Positions 1-11,297 of a stretch of DNA of 64,000 nt are shown piece after piece. The DNA is from Linnemannia schmuckeri (Eukaryota > Mortierellomycota > Mortierellomycetes > Mortierellales > Mortierellaceae). The position numbers were made by a program, and so were the translations under genes. Numbering within the stretch: the stretch's first letter is position 1; each line of letters opens with the position of its first letter. The notes under the pieces are model-generated. The model was not told the DNA's origin, did not search any database, and saw only the letters and a program-made list of their open reading frames with translations. The stretch lies in contig JANATG010000004.1 in NCBI GenBank assembly GCA_029449235.1, positions 1,488,001-1,552,000 of the forward strand, in the 5' to 3' direction.

Positions 1-357
1 CCACGGTCGCGTTTGTCCTTTGTGATGTGGCTGTGATGAACCCTCAGTGGCTGCATGGGTCAATCAATTATAGAAGAATTCTTTTATCAACACTACACTG
101 CGTCTCACATAAATTTTCATGCAAGACTCTCCCTCGAACAACAATCTCGCGTCAGAAAATTGAGTGTATCATTACAAAAACCGGGGGCGAAAAAATATCC
201 AGTCGGATCCATTCTGGAAATAGATCATCCGTATTTTCCTAGGTAATCATTACCAAGGCTACCTCATACTGCCCTATGCCAAATGTATTAGTCCTTGAAA
301 GTAACCTTGATCCCAGTCCCATTTTTTTGGGGATGACATCAAAGATCGATCAAAAAA
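1..357. other. Left-edge intergenic DNA
   Basis: No gene could be supported here. Two overlapping open frames of about 60-70 codons start at 27 and 55 on the plus strand, but they show no family resemblance and no splice context. The stretch reads as intergenic sequence upstream of the C2-domain gene. Confidence 0.4.
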
Positions 358-365
358 TATAAAAG
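358..365 (+). promoter_or_regulatory. TATA box of the C2-domain gene
   Basis: A TATAAAAG motif lies about 115 nt upstream of the ATG at 480. It is followed by a C/T-rich stretch (about 378-430), typical of fungal transcription start regions. Promoter function is inferred from position and motif. Confidence 0.6.
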
Positions 366-479
366 CCTTGTTGACTCGTTCTTCCTTATCAACATCCTCT
401 TCCTTGTCTTCTCATCCTCACCTTCAACCACTGATCAAGCACACGCTCACATTCCCATAAACAAACACACACACCAACC

Positions 480-1089
480 ATGAAGTTCGCAACCCTTGTC
501 GCCGCTCTCCTGGCACCCATCGCCGTCCTGGCCTCCGTCACTGCTGAGACAACGCACCCCGAAGTCAAGGCCGACGCCGAAGGGCTCATCAGCATCTTTG
601 CCGCCAAGAAGGGCCAACTCTACGTCAAACTGAACCGTGCAACCAACCTCCGGAACAAGGACTGGGTCGGCAAGTCGGATCCCTACATCGAGATGTGGCT
701 CGAGAAGTCCTACAAGCAGCGGTCCAAGGACACCAAGGGTGAAAGTCCGGTCTTTGACGAGTCTTTTTGTTTTTACGTTCGTCCTGGCCAGAACAAGTTG
801 TATGTCCGTGCGGTTGATAAGGATACGTTCAGCAATGACAAGATTGGAGAGGCTACCATTTCTTTGGACGGTGTTATGAGTACCGGATCTGCTCCTGCCC
901 AGGACTATAACCTTCCCAAGTGGTTAGGCTTGCGCAGCGACGGATCCTTGAGTAAGTAACGAATTGAGAAAACGCGTATCGTTGTTGCTTGTCATTGTTC
1001 GGTTTTGGTCGCGTCAATGGACTAACCTATTTTTTTTTTTTTTGTGTTTAGACATGCAGATGCAGTTCGTCGAGGACAAGTCTGCATAA
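480..1089 (+). CDS. Small secreted protein with a single C2 domain
   Basis: Two exons (480-951, 1052-1089) encode 169 residues. The 100-nt intron starts GTAAGT, has a CTAAC site at 1022 and ends TTTAG. Residues 1-22 form a clear signal peptide: Lys after Met, a hydrophobic Leu/Ala core and a cleavage-like Ala near residue 22. Residues about 42-150 form a C2 sandwich. The segment KDWVGKSDPYIEMW carries the first acidic loop and VDKDTFSNDKIGE the second, which is the usual Ca2+ and phospholipid binding arrangement. Nothing but the C2 domain follows the signal, and no membrane anchor is visible. C2 domains normally work in the cytosol, so a secretory copy is unusual. A role in binding membranes or cell surfaces outside the cell is inference. 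A strong TATA box and C-rich leader suggest good expression. Confidence 0.85.
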
Positions 1090-1353
1090 AAGTCCACTTC
1101 CATAAGTCCAGTTTCCGTGTTGTTCTTCGTTCTCTCTTTACAGCATCCTCAATATAATAAACAAAAACATCGCATCTTTTTTTCTCAAACAACTTCCGCA
1201 TTTTTTTTTAACTGAAGACGCGTTTGTCTGTAGCATCAACTAACGAAACCATTAGTGTGACTGTTCTTCTCCGCATTTCTTTTGACTCTTAAAAAGCTCA
1301 AAAACGGAAAGAACAGGGTTTCTCACATTCATTACCTCTGATCAACTTTCAGC

Positions 1354-3912
1354 ATGCGCTCATTCGCCACCATAACAACTGCGTGGCGGAGGCAGGCCAC
1401 TAGAACTGCCTCGTGTCGATCGACCTACTTTGCCGTTCGTTTCAACTCTTCTGTCACACCCCGCCATGTTAACAATACCAACCCTGTTCAGGAACTACAG
1501 CAGCGTGGATTAGTTGCCGCCATGACCAGGTACACATAAAGCGGCTCTTTTTCGGAGATAGGGGGAAAAAGTGCCTGGGCACTCGAATTAGCGACAAATC
1601 CTTTTCAAGAGTAACATTATTCTAACCCTTATTTCGCCGCCCTTTGATCGGAAAATCAATGATAGTCCTGATCTTGTGGATCATGTCAATGCAGGTCCAA
1701 CGGCGATCTACTGTGGAGTCGACCCAACAGCCAGCAGTCTTCATCTGGGCAACTTGGTGACCTTGCTCGGCCTGCTCCATTTTCACATCAAAGGCCACAC
1801 CACCATTGGATTGGTAAGTACATTTCGAATGCTATCCAAGGAGCTGAACAACTCGTATAAACAACAAAATTGCTAATAATTTGCACGCTCATTTATCTAT
1901 GATAGGTTGGTGGCGCAACAGGATCGATTGGAGACCCATCAGGAAAGAGCACGGAACGTCAACCAATGTCAGCAGCAACATTAGCCCATAATGTGGCCGG
2001 GATCGACGCACAGTTTCAACAATTCTTCAAGCGCGGCAGAGCCTATGCCCAGAACAGGGGTTATGAGGTCGAGGGTCACGGAGGAAAAGTCAAGGTTGTG
2101 AATAACAAGACTTGGTTCGGAAAGCTGTCTGCCTTGGACTTTCTTGGCGATGTTGGACGCTATGCTCGTGTCGGCACCATGATTGCAAGAGACAGGTACG
2201 GGACTTACTGCGCGCTGATAACTTTGTCGGAGATGGAGTAACGTGCGTGTATGGATGATGGCGACTCACGCTTTTCAAAACGCTGTGTCTCAACGATTGC
2301 TAGCGTAAAGTCGAGACTGGAGAGTCCACAGGGAATCAGTTTTACAGAGTTTTCGTACCAGCTCCTGCAAGCGTATGACTTTTGGTACCTCTACCACGAA
2401 GATGGCTGCCGCATTCAGGTATGGACATGTTATGAGATTCTCGCATTGACTGGATTACGTGTCTTCGATTTGGTTCGATATTTAACCTAGAGTGTTCTTT
2501 ACATCCAATGCCATATATAGTTGGGAGGAAGTGACCAGTGGGGCAACATCACAGCAGGAATCGACCTGATCCACAAAAAGAAAAAGACAACTGAGGAACA
2601 GGTCATTATCAGCAATGGTGCGGATGAAAAGGCCATAGCTGCCTATGGACTCACCATCCCTCTGCTAACAACCTCGACAGGCGAAAAGTTTGGAAAGAGC
2701 GCAGGAAATGCCGTCTGGTTGGATGAGAGAATGACCAGTCTTTTTGACTTTTACCAGGTATATAGTCTCGGAGTGATTTCGCTTTTATGAGCGGCATCGG
2801 CGCGCGCGGGATATGGGATTTCGTTGCGGCCTAGTGTCGCGTTCGTTTTCGGCTGACATTTTGATAATCTCATCTTTTTTTGATAGTTCTTCGTCAAGAC
2901 GGCGGATGCTGATGTTGGAAGATACCTGCACTACTTTACATTGTTGACATCAGAGCAGATCCAAGATGTGATGACCCAGCATAACGTAAGACTTTCTGGA
3001 CCGTCTCTTAACGCCCAGTCTGCAGAAATACTAGCATTCTATTGTTATGAATTTGATGTACATGTTGTCTCATGCCAGCGGCATAGACTGACGTATTCGA
3101 GATTGTCTTTATTAAACTTGAAAATAGGCGGAACCTGAAAAGCGCATTGCCCAGCATGCATTGGCAAAAGAAACAACAGAGCTTGTTCATGGAGGTAAAC
3201 ATAGCTTTACCAAAGTTCACAAAAAAAAAGTGTGCCTGAGAAAAAAAAAAAAAATCATTAATCGCGGCCCCAGTTTCTTGTTCTTGTTTCACTTTATATA
3301 ATTAACCGCGCTAATTTTTTATTTTTATTTTTCTTGTACTCCCTCCCCCTTTGAATACAACTCGAAAAAAAAAAATCATAATAGTGGATGCAGTGTCAAA
3401 GGCATTGCTCGCAACCCATGTCTTGTTCGGCGCCTCATTAGAGAATGTCAAGGGCAAGGAGTTGATTGACGCCTTTGAGCATGACTCAAGAATGATTAGT
3501 CTCTCGAGGGACCAGGTTGCCGAGATGAGTCTGGACCGGATTGCTGTCGAGTCTGGACTGTGTTCTTCAAAGTGTAAGTACTTATGAAACCCGTCTTTGG
3601 ATTGATGTCAATTGCACTTTTAAAAAACAGGCGTAAATAACGGTAGAGGGGAAGGACTCAGTTTCTGCATTGTCTCTGTCCAATGTATTTACGGTTCTAA
3701 TTTTTGGTTTTTTTTGTTTATTTGCTTATTTTGATCATAAAAAATGTTTAGCCGAGGCGAAAAAATTGCTCAAGTCAGGAGGATTCTATATCAACAATAT
3801 TAAGGCAGCAGATACTGCGTATCGCATTGGCGAGAAAGACTGGATCGATGGAACTGTTTGTGTATTGAGGTCTGGAAAGAGCAACTATAAACTTGTTAGA
3901 GCCTCACCTTAG
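1354..3912 (+). CDS. MSY1: Tyrosyl-tRNA synthetase, mitochondrial
   Basis: Charges mitochondrial tRNA-Tyr. Nine exons: 1354-1529, 1666-1813, 1906-2195, 2304-2418, 2521-2757, 2887-2985, 3128-3194, 3385-3573 and 3752-3912. They join in frame to 493 residues, the usual length for the fungal mitochondrial enzyme. The first 35 residues are rich in Arg, Ser and Thr without acidic residues, as in a matrix-targeting presequence. Class I signatures are present: HLGN (85-88, the HIGH motif), GGSDQWGN (245-252) and KFGKS (299-303, the KMSKS motif). The last exon supplies an S4-type RNA-binding domain (SKSEAKKLLKSGG). The final intron (178 nt) contains a 54-nt open stretch, 3631-3684, with splice-like ends. 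Skipping it restores the conserved S4 sequence, so it was left out. The gene begins 264 nt after the C2 gene, on the same strand. Confidence 0.93.
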
Positions 3913-3994
3913 TTCATAACGACGCGTAATAGACATTATCTTTTTTTGCATTCAATCTGGCTTTCAAGATATCATTATGTACATTCAGAGAAAA

Positions 3995-4012
3995 GGGGGG
4001 GGGGGGGGGGGG
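3995..4012 (+). repeat. Run of 18 G
   Basis: An uninterrupted G18 tract lies in the 136-nt gap between the converging 3' ends of the tyrosyl-tRNA synthetase and the hydrolase. Length is probably variable between isolates, and sequencing slippage may affect the count. Confidence 0.9.
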
Positions 4013-4048
4013 TGATTTCAAGGCGGGCTAACTATCAGCCACGAGTCT

Positions 4049-6145
4049 TCAAGCCTCAATAAGCTCGTTCAAGGGCCAGACTTTGGACAAAACTGTCATA
4101 GGCCACCCTTCATCCTTGGCAGACTCCTTCCCATTAGCTTCAACAACAACCCACTCAACATTATCAACAGATTTGTCCTTGATCAGCCCCAGTCCCAAGT
4201 ATCGTCTCTCAACTTCCTGAAACTCCTTCTGGCTGATGATCCCTTCCTCTGCATCACGGATGAGTCTGGAGCGTTCGATGAACCGGGCGAGGTTCTTGAG
4301 CCCCGTTTTTGCAGCTTCTAGGATGGAGAAGACTTGGTGGACGTGGACTTGGTCTTTGTAAGTCTCGAGTCTGACGAGTTTTCCTGGATTCTCTTTTCCG
4401 AGGCGGTGGGCGTACAGGCGGTTGTCGTCGTACAGGCGGTCATGTGTGCCCGTTTGCTATTATGGTAAGAGGATTGAAAAAAGAATAAGAAGTAACCAAG
4501 GTCAGAGTGAGAGAAGATGGTAAAATGGAGTCGAACAGAGCCAGAAAGGGCTCCGATAATATTTCAACAGAAGCTTACAACGAGGGTGTTGGTGAGTCCT
4601 GAAAGGTCAGCGCGGTGAACAGGCGAGACGAGAGGGTGTTGGGCCAGACTGGCGTACCAAAGCCAGGCGCGTTCCTCTCCGAGTGCATTTCTCGCATTGG
4701 CGTTGGTAGAGACATCGCCACAGATATAATTGCGAGCCAGGTTTAGGGCTTTGAAGTCTGTAAAGGTCTTCTTGTCGAAGGGATGGGATCCAATGGGTCC
4801 TGGGCAGTAGCAGTACCAGTCGTTGTTGTTCGCTGCTGGCAGGGAGGATGTTGGATCTGCCCACACCTATTTGAAGTCGACGCGTTGAATAAATGACGGT
4901 TAGGCTGGTATATTTTGATTCAGCGCTTTTTCTCTCTTTAGGATAAGCTGCAGAGGTAAAGGTACTTACGGAGAGGAGAAGGGTGGCATGAGGCATCACA
5001 TACTTAGGCGACATGGATGGTTGAACATATTTGGCGAGGTAGATCATGAACGCGGCAGCCAGGTTGGCACCAGCAGAGTCACCACCAACCACGACGTCCC
5101 GAGGATCGACAGGCAAATGTTGAGCTGCGGATTTGTTGTTCAAAATCAAGGCCTCATGCTTAGGTTGCACCAGGTATAGGTATGCCGCAAAAGCATCGTG
5201 AATTGCAGCCGGGAATGGATGTTCGGGACCCAGGCGGTAGTCAAGAGAAAAGATTCTGGTCCCTGGACCAATCTCCTTGGCAAGACGGGCCAGGTAATCG
5301 CGATGAGACCTCGGAGACAGGAAGGCGTGTCCGCCTCCGTGAAAGTAAAGGACAACGGTGGAAGTACGTGGACGAGGATCGTTTGCATGGTGAAGGGCCT
5401 CAATCCACTCACCCTTCAAACTGTAGATTCCTCCTTCATCCAGCCGTCCGACTTCCTCGGGCATGTTAGAAATCTGGGCGTGAGGACCTTGAACAGGGTA
5501 ATGCATGGAACGAAGGTACTCTTTGCTGGGGTTCATAATGTCGACTGAGACGCCGCGGCGACTAAGTTCCTCGCGGACGTGAGCAAGAGTAGCGCGTTCT
5601 GGGCGAGTAAGGGCCTCGAGGCTGACCTTGAACTTAACATTCTTTTGGACCTTGACATGCCGAACAAACAACATCTGAAACGGCAAAAAGCCCTCCATGA
5701 AATGGCCAACAAATCTTAGGTGACCAATAGTCTTCAACTCGACACCAACACCGCGGATCAGAGCAATGACAATCGTCCACCACCAGGGCCAACCGAGAGG
5801 ATGATGCTTGGACGAGTATTGAAACCGCGTGGCGATGAGGAAGGGAAGCTCGACACAATGAAGCCGGACCATGGAATAGATGGCGCGCCAGGCCATTCGG
5901 GCGAGAAAGGCAATATCCTTGGGCTTGTGAAGGATACCGTTGAGGTAGGCCCTTTGGAGGAAGGATGGTGCTGGGAAATGCTGTTGGTGCTGCTTAAGTG
6001 ACAGAATGTATTGGTCTCTTTGTTGTTGCAGCTGTTGTGGAGAAAGAGAATTCGTTTGATCTGACTCTGAATTGGCGTCGAGTGCTTGCTGTTTCTCCAC
6101 AAGTATGCCCGTGGGAGAGTACAGCGTCGAGGGTGTAGAAACCAT
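4049..6145 (-). CDS. HSL-family alpha/beta hydrolase (esterase/lipase)
   Basis: Three exons in transcript order: 6145-4970, 4866-4579, 4456-4049. All junctions are phase 0, giving 623 residues. The hormone-sensitive-lipase type core is complete: oxyanion motif HGGG (269-272), nucleophile elbow GDSAG (355-359, Ser357), acid Asp494 in GTHDRLYDD, and a catalytic His at 526 or 528 in QVHVHQVF. The first 250 residues are not part of the fold. They hold a Gln-rich stretch (about 37-57) and a hydrophobic segment with three Trp (about 117-134) that may tether the protein to a membrane or lipid droplet. An open frame continues 5' to about 6415, but it lies in T-rich leader DNA, so the ATG at 6145 was chosen. 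Esters or glycerides are likely substrates; the exact substrate cannot be read from sequence. Confidence 0.88.
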
Positions 6146-7446
6146 GTTTTTCGTTCGGACAAGAGTGGAGAGGAGAGGAGAGGGGAAGAAGGAAAGGGAG
6201 TAAGGAGGGTGCCTGAAATGAAAACTGAGAACGTAAAGAAGAAAGGAAGAGACTAAGATGGGAAAGTGTCTCTTTATGTATTTATCTCTAATGTGGGCAA
6301 TGATCAAGCGCGAATGCGCAGATAGGGGGTGAGTACAAACGAGCGGCAAAAGTAGACAAAGAGGAGTTGGAAGAAGAGCTGACAGAGGGAACAAAAGGAG
6401 ATGGAGTGTGGCCATTGGATCTGTTGCTGGTTTTGTTTATTTTGTTTGTGTCAACAACAACAGTAGCCTTCTCGGCTGGCAAAGTAAGGGGTTGAAGAGA
6501 AAAAAAAATGGGGTCAAGAACAACGAGCAGAACAAGCCTAACAGCACGTCAACTAGCTCCCCACGGATACTCTTTGTTGTCGTTACTTTTGCTTCTGTCG
6601 AAGCTCCCTATTCGCCGTTGGTAGGAAACGACCAAGCAAGGGATCGAGGCATATGTCAATGATCATAAAACCCGGCAGGGTACTTTTCAAGTTTCAACAT
6701 TTGGTATTCTCTACTCGCCTTTTTTATGCGGCCCCACATTGCACAATGTATGTTTCCCCACAAAAAAGAGTCGGCGTGCTGGGGCGAGTGGACTCTATCT
6801 CAACGGCGTTAGTTCCATGTGGCATTATCGATTTTCTTGGGGACTAGATGAGGCGCGGCAAAAAGTATTAGGATTGTCTACACACGATTCCGCCCAGCTA
6901 GAATTACTTCTGTTCTTTGGGGGCCTTCGTCGTGTTTCTCGCAAAAGATACTCATGAACGAATAAAAAGAAAGAAAAAACAAAGGCGACGCACGGTGTTG
7001 GTTTTCATGTGCTTTGTCCATCAGGAGTAGAGAGTACAGTAGTGGTTCTTGACGACCTGCTCCCGAGCCTTTCTTTGCCTTTTTCGGGCCTTACTCGAAC
7101 TCGAATAGCCTGCAAAGTTGTTTTTTGAGGTCCTCCTTTCTTCGTCGGAAGCCATGCAGCTGAGGATTCTTCGCGAATAAGAACTGCTATCTTTCTTGGT
7201 AGTGATTGTTGTTTCTTGCACTGTTCGTAGATACAGATGGTGCGACCTCCGGCTTAACCTCTGTCCAGGGAAGCGAACCACTTTTTGATTTTGGCAAAAG
7301 TGAAATACACGTGACTTGTATACCGTAAGAGAGGGAAGATCGCGAGATGATCAACTTCACATTGAACAACGACACCAACGACCGACAAAACAACGCTTCC
7401 AAGCACACACACACATTCACCAGGAACAAACACCAAATCAACAAAT
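6146..7446. other. Divergent intergenic region, hydrolase / Get5-like gene
   Basis: Contains the upstream regions of two divergent genes. A/T-rich, with several short purine or pyrimidine tracts. Short frames at 6653-6847 (+) and 7021-7281 (-) lack homology and, for the latter, an ATG at the 5' end. Nothing else was recognised. Confidence 0.4.
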
Positions 7447-8503
7447 ATGTCATCTGTCGAGGAATCTCTTTTTATCTCTCAGTTCTTGGCCGCCTACGGA
7501 AGCCAGGAAACAAAGTTCCCTTCAACCTATGTCCCATCGGGACTTGCTCCTAGCTGGACCTCCAAGGTACGAAAAAAAGGAAGCAGGATGAAGGCGTAAT
7601 CATCAGGCTTACTTCAGGAACAACGGGAGAGGAGAAATGAGGATGAGAATGGCTGCTTCTAGATGATGGCAGAGGTGATGTCAGCTGTCAGCAAATTTGA
7701 CGCGAATGAACTTGAGGAAGCTGAACGCGATACTTTTCATTTTGCTAATAGCGTGCTACGTTCGAGAGACCGACCAAGCCTGTCAAGGGAGACGTTGTTG
7801 AAGGAGGTAGCAGGATCAATTCATTTTACTCTTTTTCTTGCATTCAATCTAGGAAGAACCACATCTAACAAGATGTCATAAGCACATCCATCAGTTTCCG
7901 CGTGTAAATATTAATTATCTGTCAATATCAATCTTATTTATCAACAACATAGACATTGAAGTGGCCATCAAGGCACTCAAGTCAGGAGAGTGGACTGTAA
8001 CCGTGGCAGCTCAAGGAACTATCGCCAACCTCAAGGAGGCCTTGCAAGTCAAGGCAGGCATTGACGCGGGCGCACAGAGATTGGTTCTCAAGGGCAAGGC
8101 CCTGGTCGACAACAAGCCATTGAGCGAGTATGGTATCACCACAGGATCGGTCGTCCACTTGTTCGCCAAGGCCGGTGCCACACTCACACCCACCGCCACC
8201 ACCCCTCCCGCCTCGGCCTCACCCACCTCCGCTCCAGCCTCAGAGGCTGTAACTGCATCAACAGCAGCAGCAAAGGCACCACAGAGCACGAAACCAGCGG
8301 TAACCTCGTACCGTGGTCTGTCTGAGGCAGGCACGGAAATTGTCAAGGATGCCGAGTTTTGGTATTGGCTCAATGGGCAGCTGAAAGAGCGACTGGGGTC
8401 GAAGGAGGACGCGTCGCTTATGATCAAGGGCTTTATTGGCCAGTACCGTGACCTGATTGGAAATGCAGGCACCAGGGACATCGAGAACGAGATCAAGAAA
8501 TAG
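7447..8503 (+). CDS. GET5: Get5/Mdy2-like ubiquitin-fold protein
   Basis: Likely the Get4-binding subunit of the complex that hands tail-anchored proteins to Get3. Exon 1 (7447-7566) and exon 2 (7663-7806) encode the N-terminal region (starting MSSVEESLFISQFLAAYGS), which resembles the Get4-binding part of Get5. From 7953 a ubiquitin-like domain follows (IEVAIKALKSGEW to the VVHLFAKAG region), with the LVLKGKALVDNKPLSEYGI core. An Ala/Thr/Pro linker and a C-terminal helical segment (EFWYWLNGQLKERL) in the place of the dimerisation domain complete the protein. The middle is unresolved. Joining 7806 directly to 7953 shifts the frame, so a small exon starting at 7853 is needed. It ends at 7874 (weak donor GTCATA) or 7901 (GTGTAA); both restore frame. 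Total is about 280-290 residues. The assignment rests on domain order and local similarity. Confidence 0.7.
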
Positions 8504-11297
8504 TTCAGGGGAAGCAGTAGAAAAGAGTAGATTCTCGTAGATTTTTTTTGTATGTCTATCTTGTTTTACACTGTCGACAAAAAGAAAAAACTGCGATCGC
8601 CGCTCACTTTTTTTATTTGATATTTTCAATGCTCTTTGACCCTTTTTTGCCCCCCTGTGAAGGAACAGCCAATGAAAATACAAATGCGAGATTCTCGGGA
8701 AAGAGGAACATCTTTGTTCAGGACCTGGCATAAGTAAAGAAAGGGCTCTATTCCAGTCTTCCAGAAGACCAAAAGCACAATTTAAACTAACACAAAACCA
8801 GGTGCTTTTTTCATTTACTATCGCTTTTACTTTTTTGCATCTTGGCATTTACGAGAAAAAAGGGTCGATTGACAAGTCTGGACCAGAAAAAAAGGAACGA
8901 AAACAAGTGTAAACAAACCAGAAAGATAGCAAAAGTTTGCATGTTCAATGACTCCGTCCGTCTCGTCAATCTTCATCCATCTCATCATCATCGCGTCGAG
9001 GAACACTTCTGCTTCCACGGACAGACTTTGTTGTTTCTCCTTTTCTATTGAACAAATAAAAACGAGAAAAGCCCTTTTCTTCATTGATTATCTGGGGCAC
9101 CACCGCTGCCGACCAGCTGAGCACCAATTTTGTTGTAAAAAACTCTCCGTAAGGGACTAAAAGTAATTACTGATCAATGGAGGGTTGATACTCATTGCCG
9201 TGGATCCGAGACATTCATCTGCAGGGACCGAGCACACTATTTGCCCTTTATTGTTTTTTATACCTGCCATTTTCTTACATGGCGGCGGAGGGAGAAACAC
9301 AAGACGAAGGAGAAAGGGAAGTTGGGATATCCAGCTAACACACGTTCAGATTGATGGATTTACAGGGGATGTTGTAAAGGGAGCAATCGATTCGGATTTA
9401 GACGAATACAGCCTTACAAAAAGAGGGCGAATGTTTATGTGAGCGAAGAATAAAAGGTAACTACTATATTGGAGTGTGTTTGAGCAAAATTGGATCGAAA
9501 GTTGATGAATGTGTGTGTGTTTAGTGAAAAAGGATTGTGTGTAAACAGGGTAAGTTTGACAGGAAAAGGAAAGAGGAGCAAACCTTGTGGGTCAAGTTTG
9601 TCCAGATCAAGAGTCGAGATGTCCAATTTGCGACGTTTTGACATACCGCTCATGTTGATGTTTTTAATGATTTTTTTTTGTCCACCAGGACAAATGTGCT
9701 CCCGTAATTCTATTGCCTTTCTCGTTACTCCTTCTCGTTAGTCCGACTGTGGGGAGGGCTTGAGATGGAGGAGTAGTATCGAAGCAAGAAGAAAAAAAAA
9801 AGAAGAGTAAGGTAACTCAGAACAAGGGACACAAAAGAACTGCGCACCTTGGTGTTTAAAAAAAGGAGATTTCATGACCACCGCCCTGCAGAACAAATAG
9901 AGATAGCGACTATGGGCTTTTTGTTGTCGTTGTCATTGTTGTTGCTGTCATTTGTTGTATCGCTGCAAGGATAAGAAAACGTGAGGGCTCAATTCAGTGC
10001 GGTGTAGTCTTTGTTCAGGTCAGGTAAGGAGGGGAAAGGGAAAGACGAATCACAAAACGACATATTCGATCGCTGCATCTTTCATTGATGTATTAGAGCA
10101 AAGTGTTCTCGAGTATAATGCATGTATGCGTGATGCCCCTGGTGCGGTTTAATAAAACGGTTTGCATATATATACTGAAGCCAGTTGGACGGTTCAAAGA
10201 GCAGCATCAATTTTTTTAAATCAATCAATCAACCTGCTTTCAAACTGGTGGGTTCTTGGGACTCAGTCACCTCTTCCTACTTTGTCTTCCTCTTGTCTTC
10301 CTTCCTTCCATTGTTCGTTCGTTCTTCTAAGCTATCACCTGTCCTTATCCGCTTCCTTTTGTTTACTTCATCGTCTCTATCTTTTCTTTTACGTCTCTCT
10401 CCCTCCTTTTACTTCTTCTTTTCCCTTGCACCCTCCTTTCCTTCGTTCCGTCTATGCTTATTATTTTTAAACTTGTGAACACCCACGCACATACGCCTTT
10501 ACATATATATATATCCATACACATACACACACTCATACACATACACGCACTTAGCACAGCTACATCCCACTCGTCTCTCGTCTCTTGCCTTTCCACGGGT
10601 AATTGATCTCGCTTCCCTCTTCTTTTCTTCTTTTTACTCATCACTCCTCCCTTCTTCCGCTTCTTCCTCATTTTATGAATGAACAAGAGCGAATGAACAC
10701 CATCTCATTCACACACTCACACACACTGCCCATCAACAACTTTTTTTTTGTTCGCACCCACAAGTGCTCAATCACCATTCCTTTGAAAAGTAAAGAAACA
10801 AGTGAAAAATAACGTTTAGAAGGATTCCTCGAGTTCCTTTTCTTATTGGCCTGCAGCGTATTTTTCTTTTTGTCCTTCTTCTTTGCTTTCTTTGGGTCTG
10901 TTCTGTCCATCCCACCTCGGTCTTCTTTTCTTTTTGCTTCCTTCATTGTCATCCCGATTTCCCTTTTTCTTTTCTTCCTTTTTCTCTTCTCTTCTTGTTT
11001 CTACTCTCTTGCTCCACACAACTTATCAACTGAACTCTCTCCCTGCTCCTTGCCTTTCCTTGCCTTGCCTTTTTTCTCCCCTCTTTTCCTCTCACCCAGC
11101 TCCTCACTCACTCCTATACTTCCAGTACACTTCTCAATTCATCTCCGCTCTCACCTTCTCTCACTCACCTGCTCGCTCGCTCGCCTAACATCGACCATAT
11201 CATCCTCCGCTCAGTCACAGCGCAACAGCAACAGCAACAGCGACAACAACAAAAAATACAAGCAGATATATTGTGAGCAGAAGCACAGCCATCCACC
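8504..11297. other. Long intergenic region and leader of the Zn2Cys6 gene
   Basis: No coding gene was recognised. The right half (about 10180-11297) looks like the promoter and leader of the transcription factor: a TATATATA element near 10167, then long C/T tracts (about 10270-10480 and 10840-11190). At 10500-10560 there is an alternating CA/TA stretch. Open frames of 90-199 codons in this part are translations of the pyrimidine tracts (runs of Phe, Leu and Ser) and are not credible proteins. Confidence 0.5.
10167..10174 (+). promoter_or_regulatory. Candidate TATA element of the Zn2Cys6 gene
   Basis: A TATATATA stretch precedes the first large pyrimidine tract. If used, the leader would be about 1.1 kb long, longer than for most genes in the window. 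Assignment is by position only. Confidence 0.35.

Noticed and set aside
6146..6415. 90-codon N-terminal extension of the hydrolase
   Set aside because: The sequence is Leu/Ser-rich translation of a T/C-rich leader. The ATG at 6145 begins normal coding sequence.
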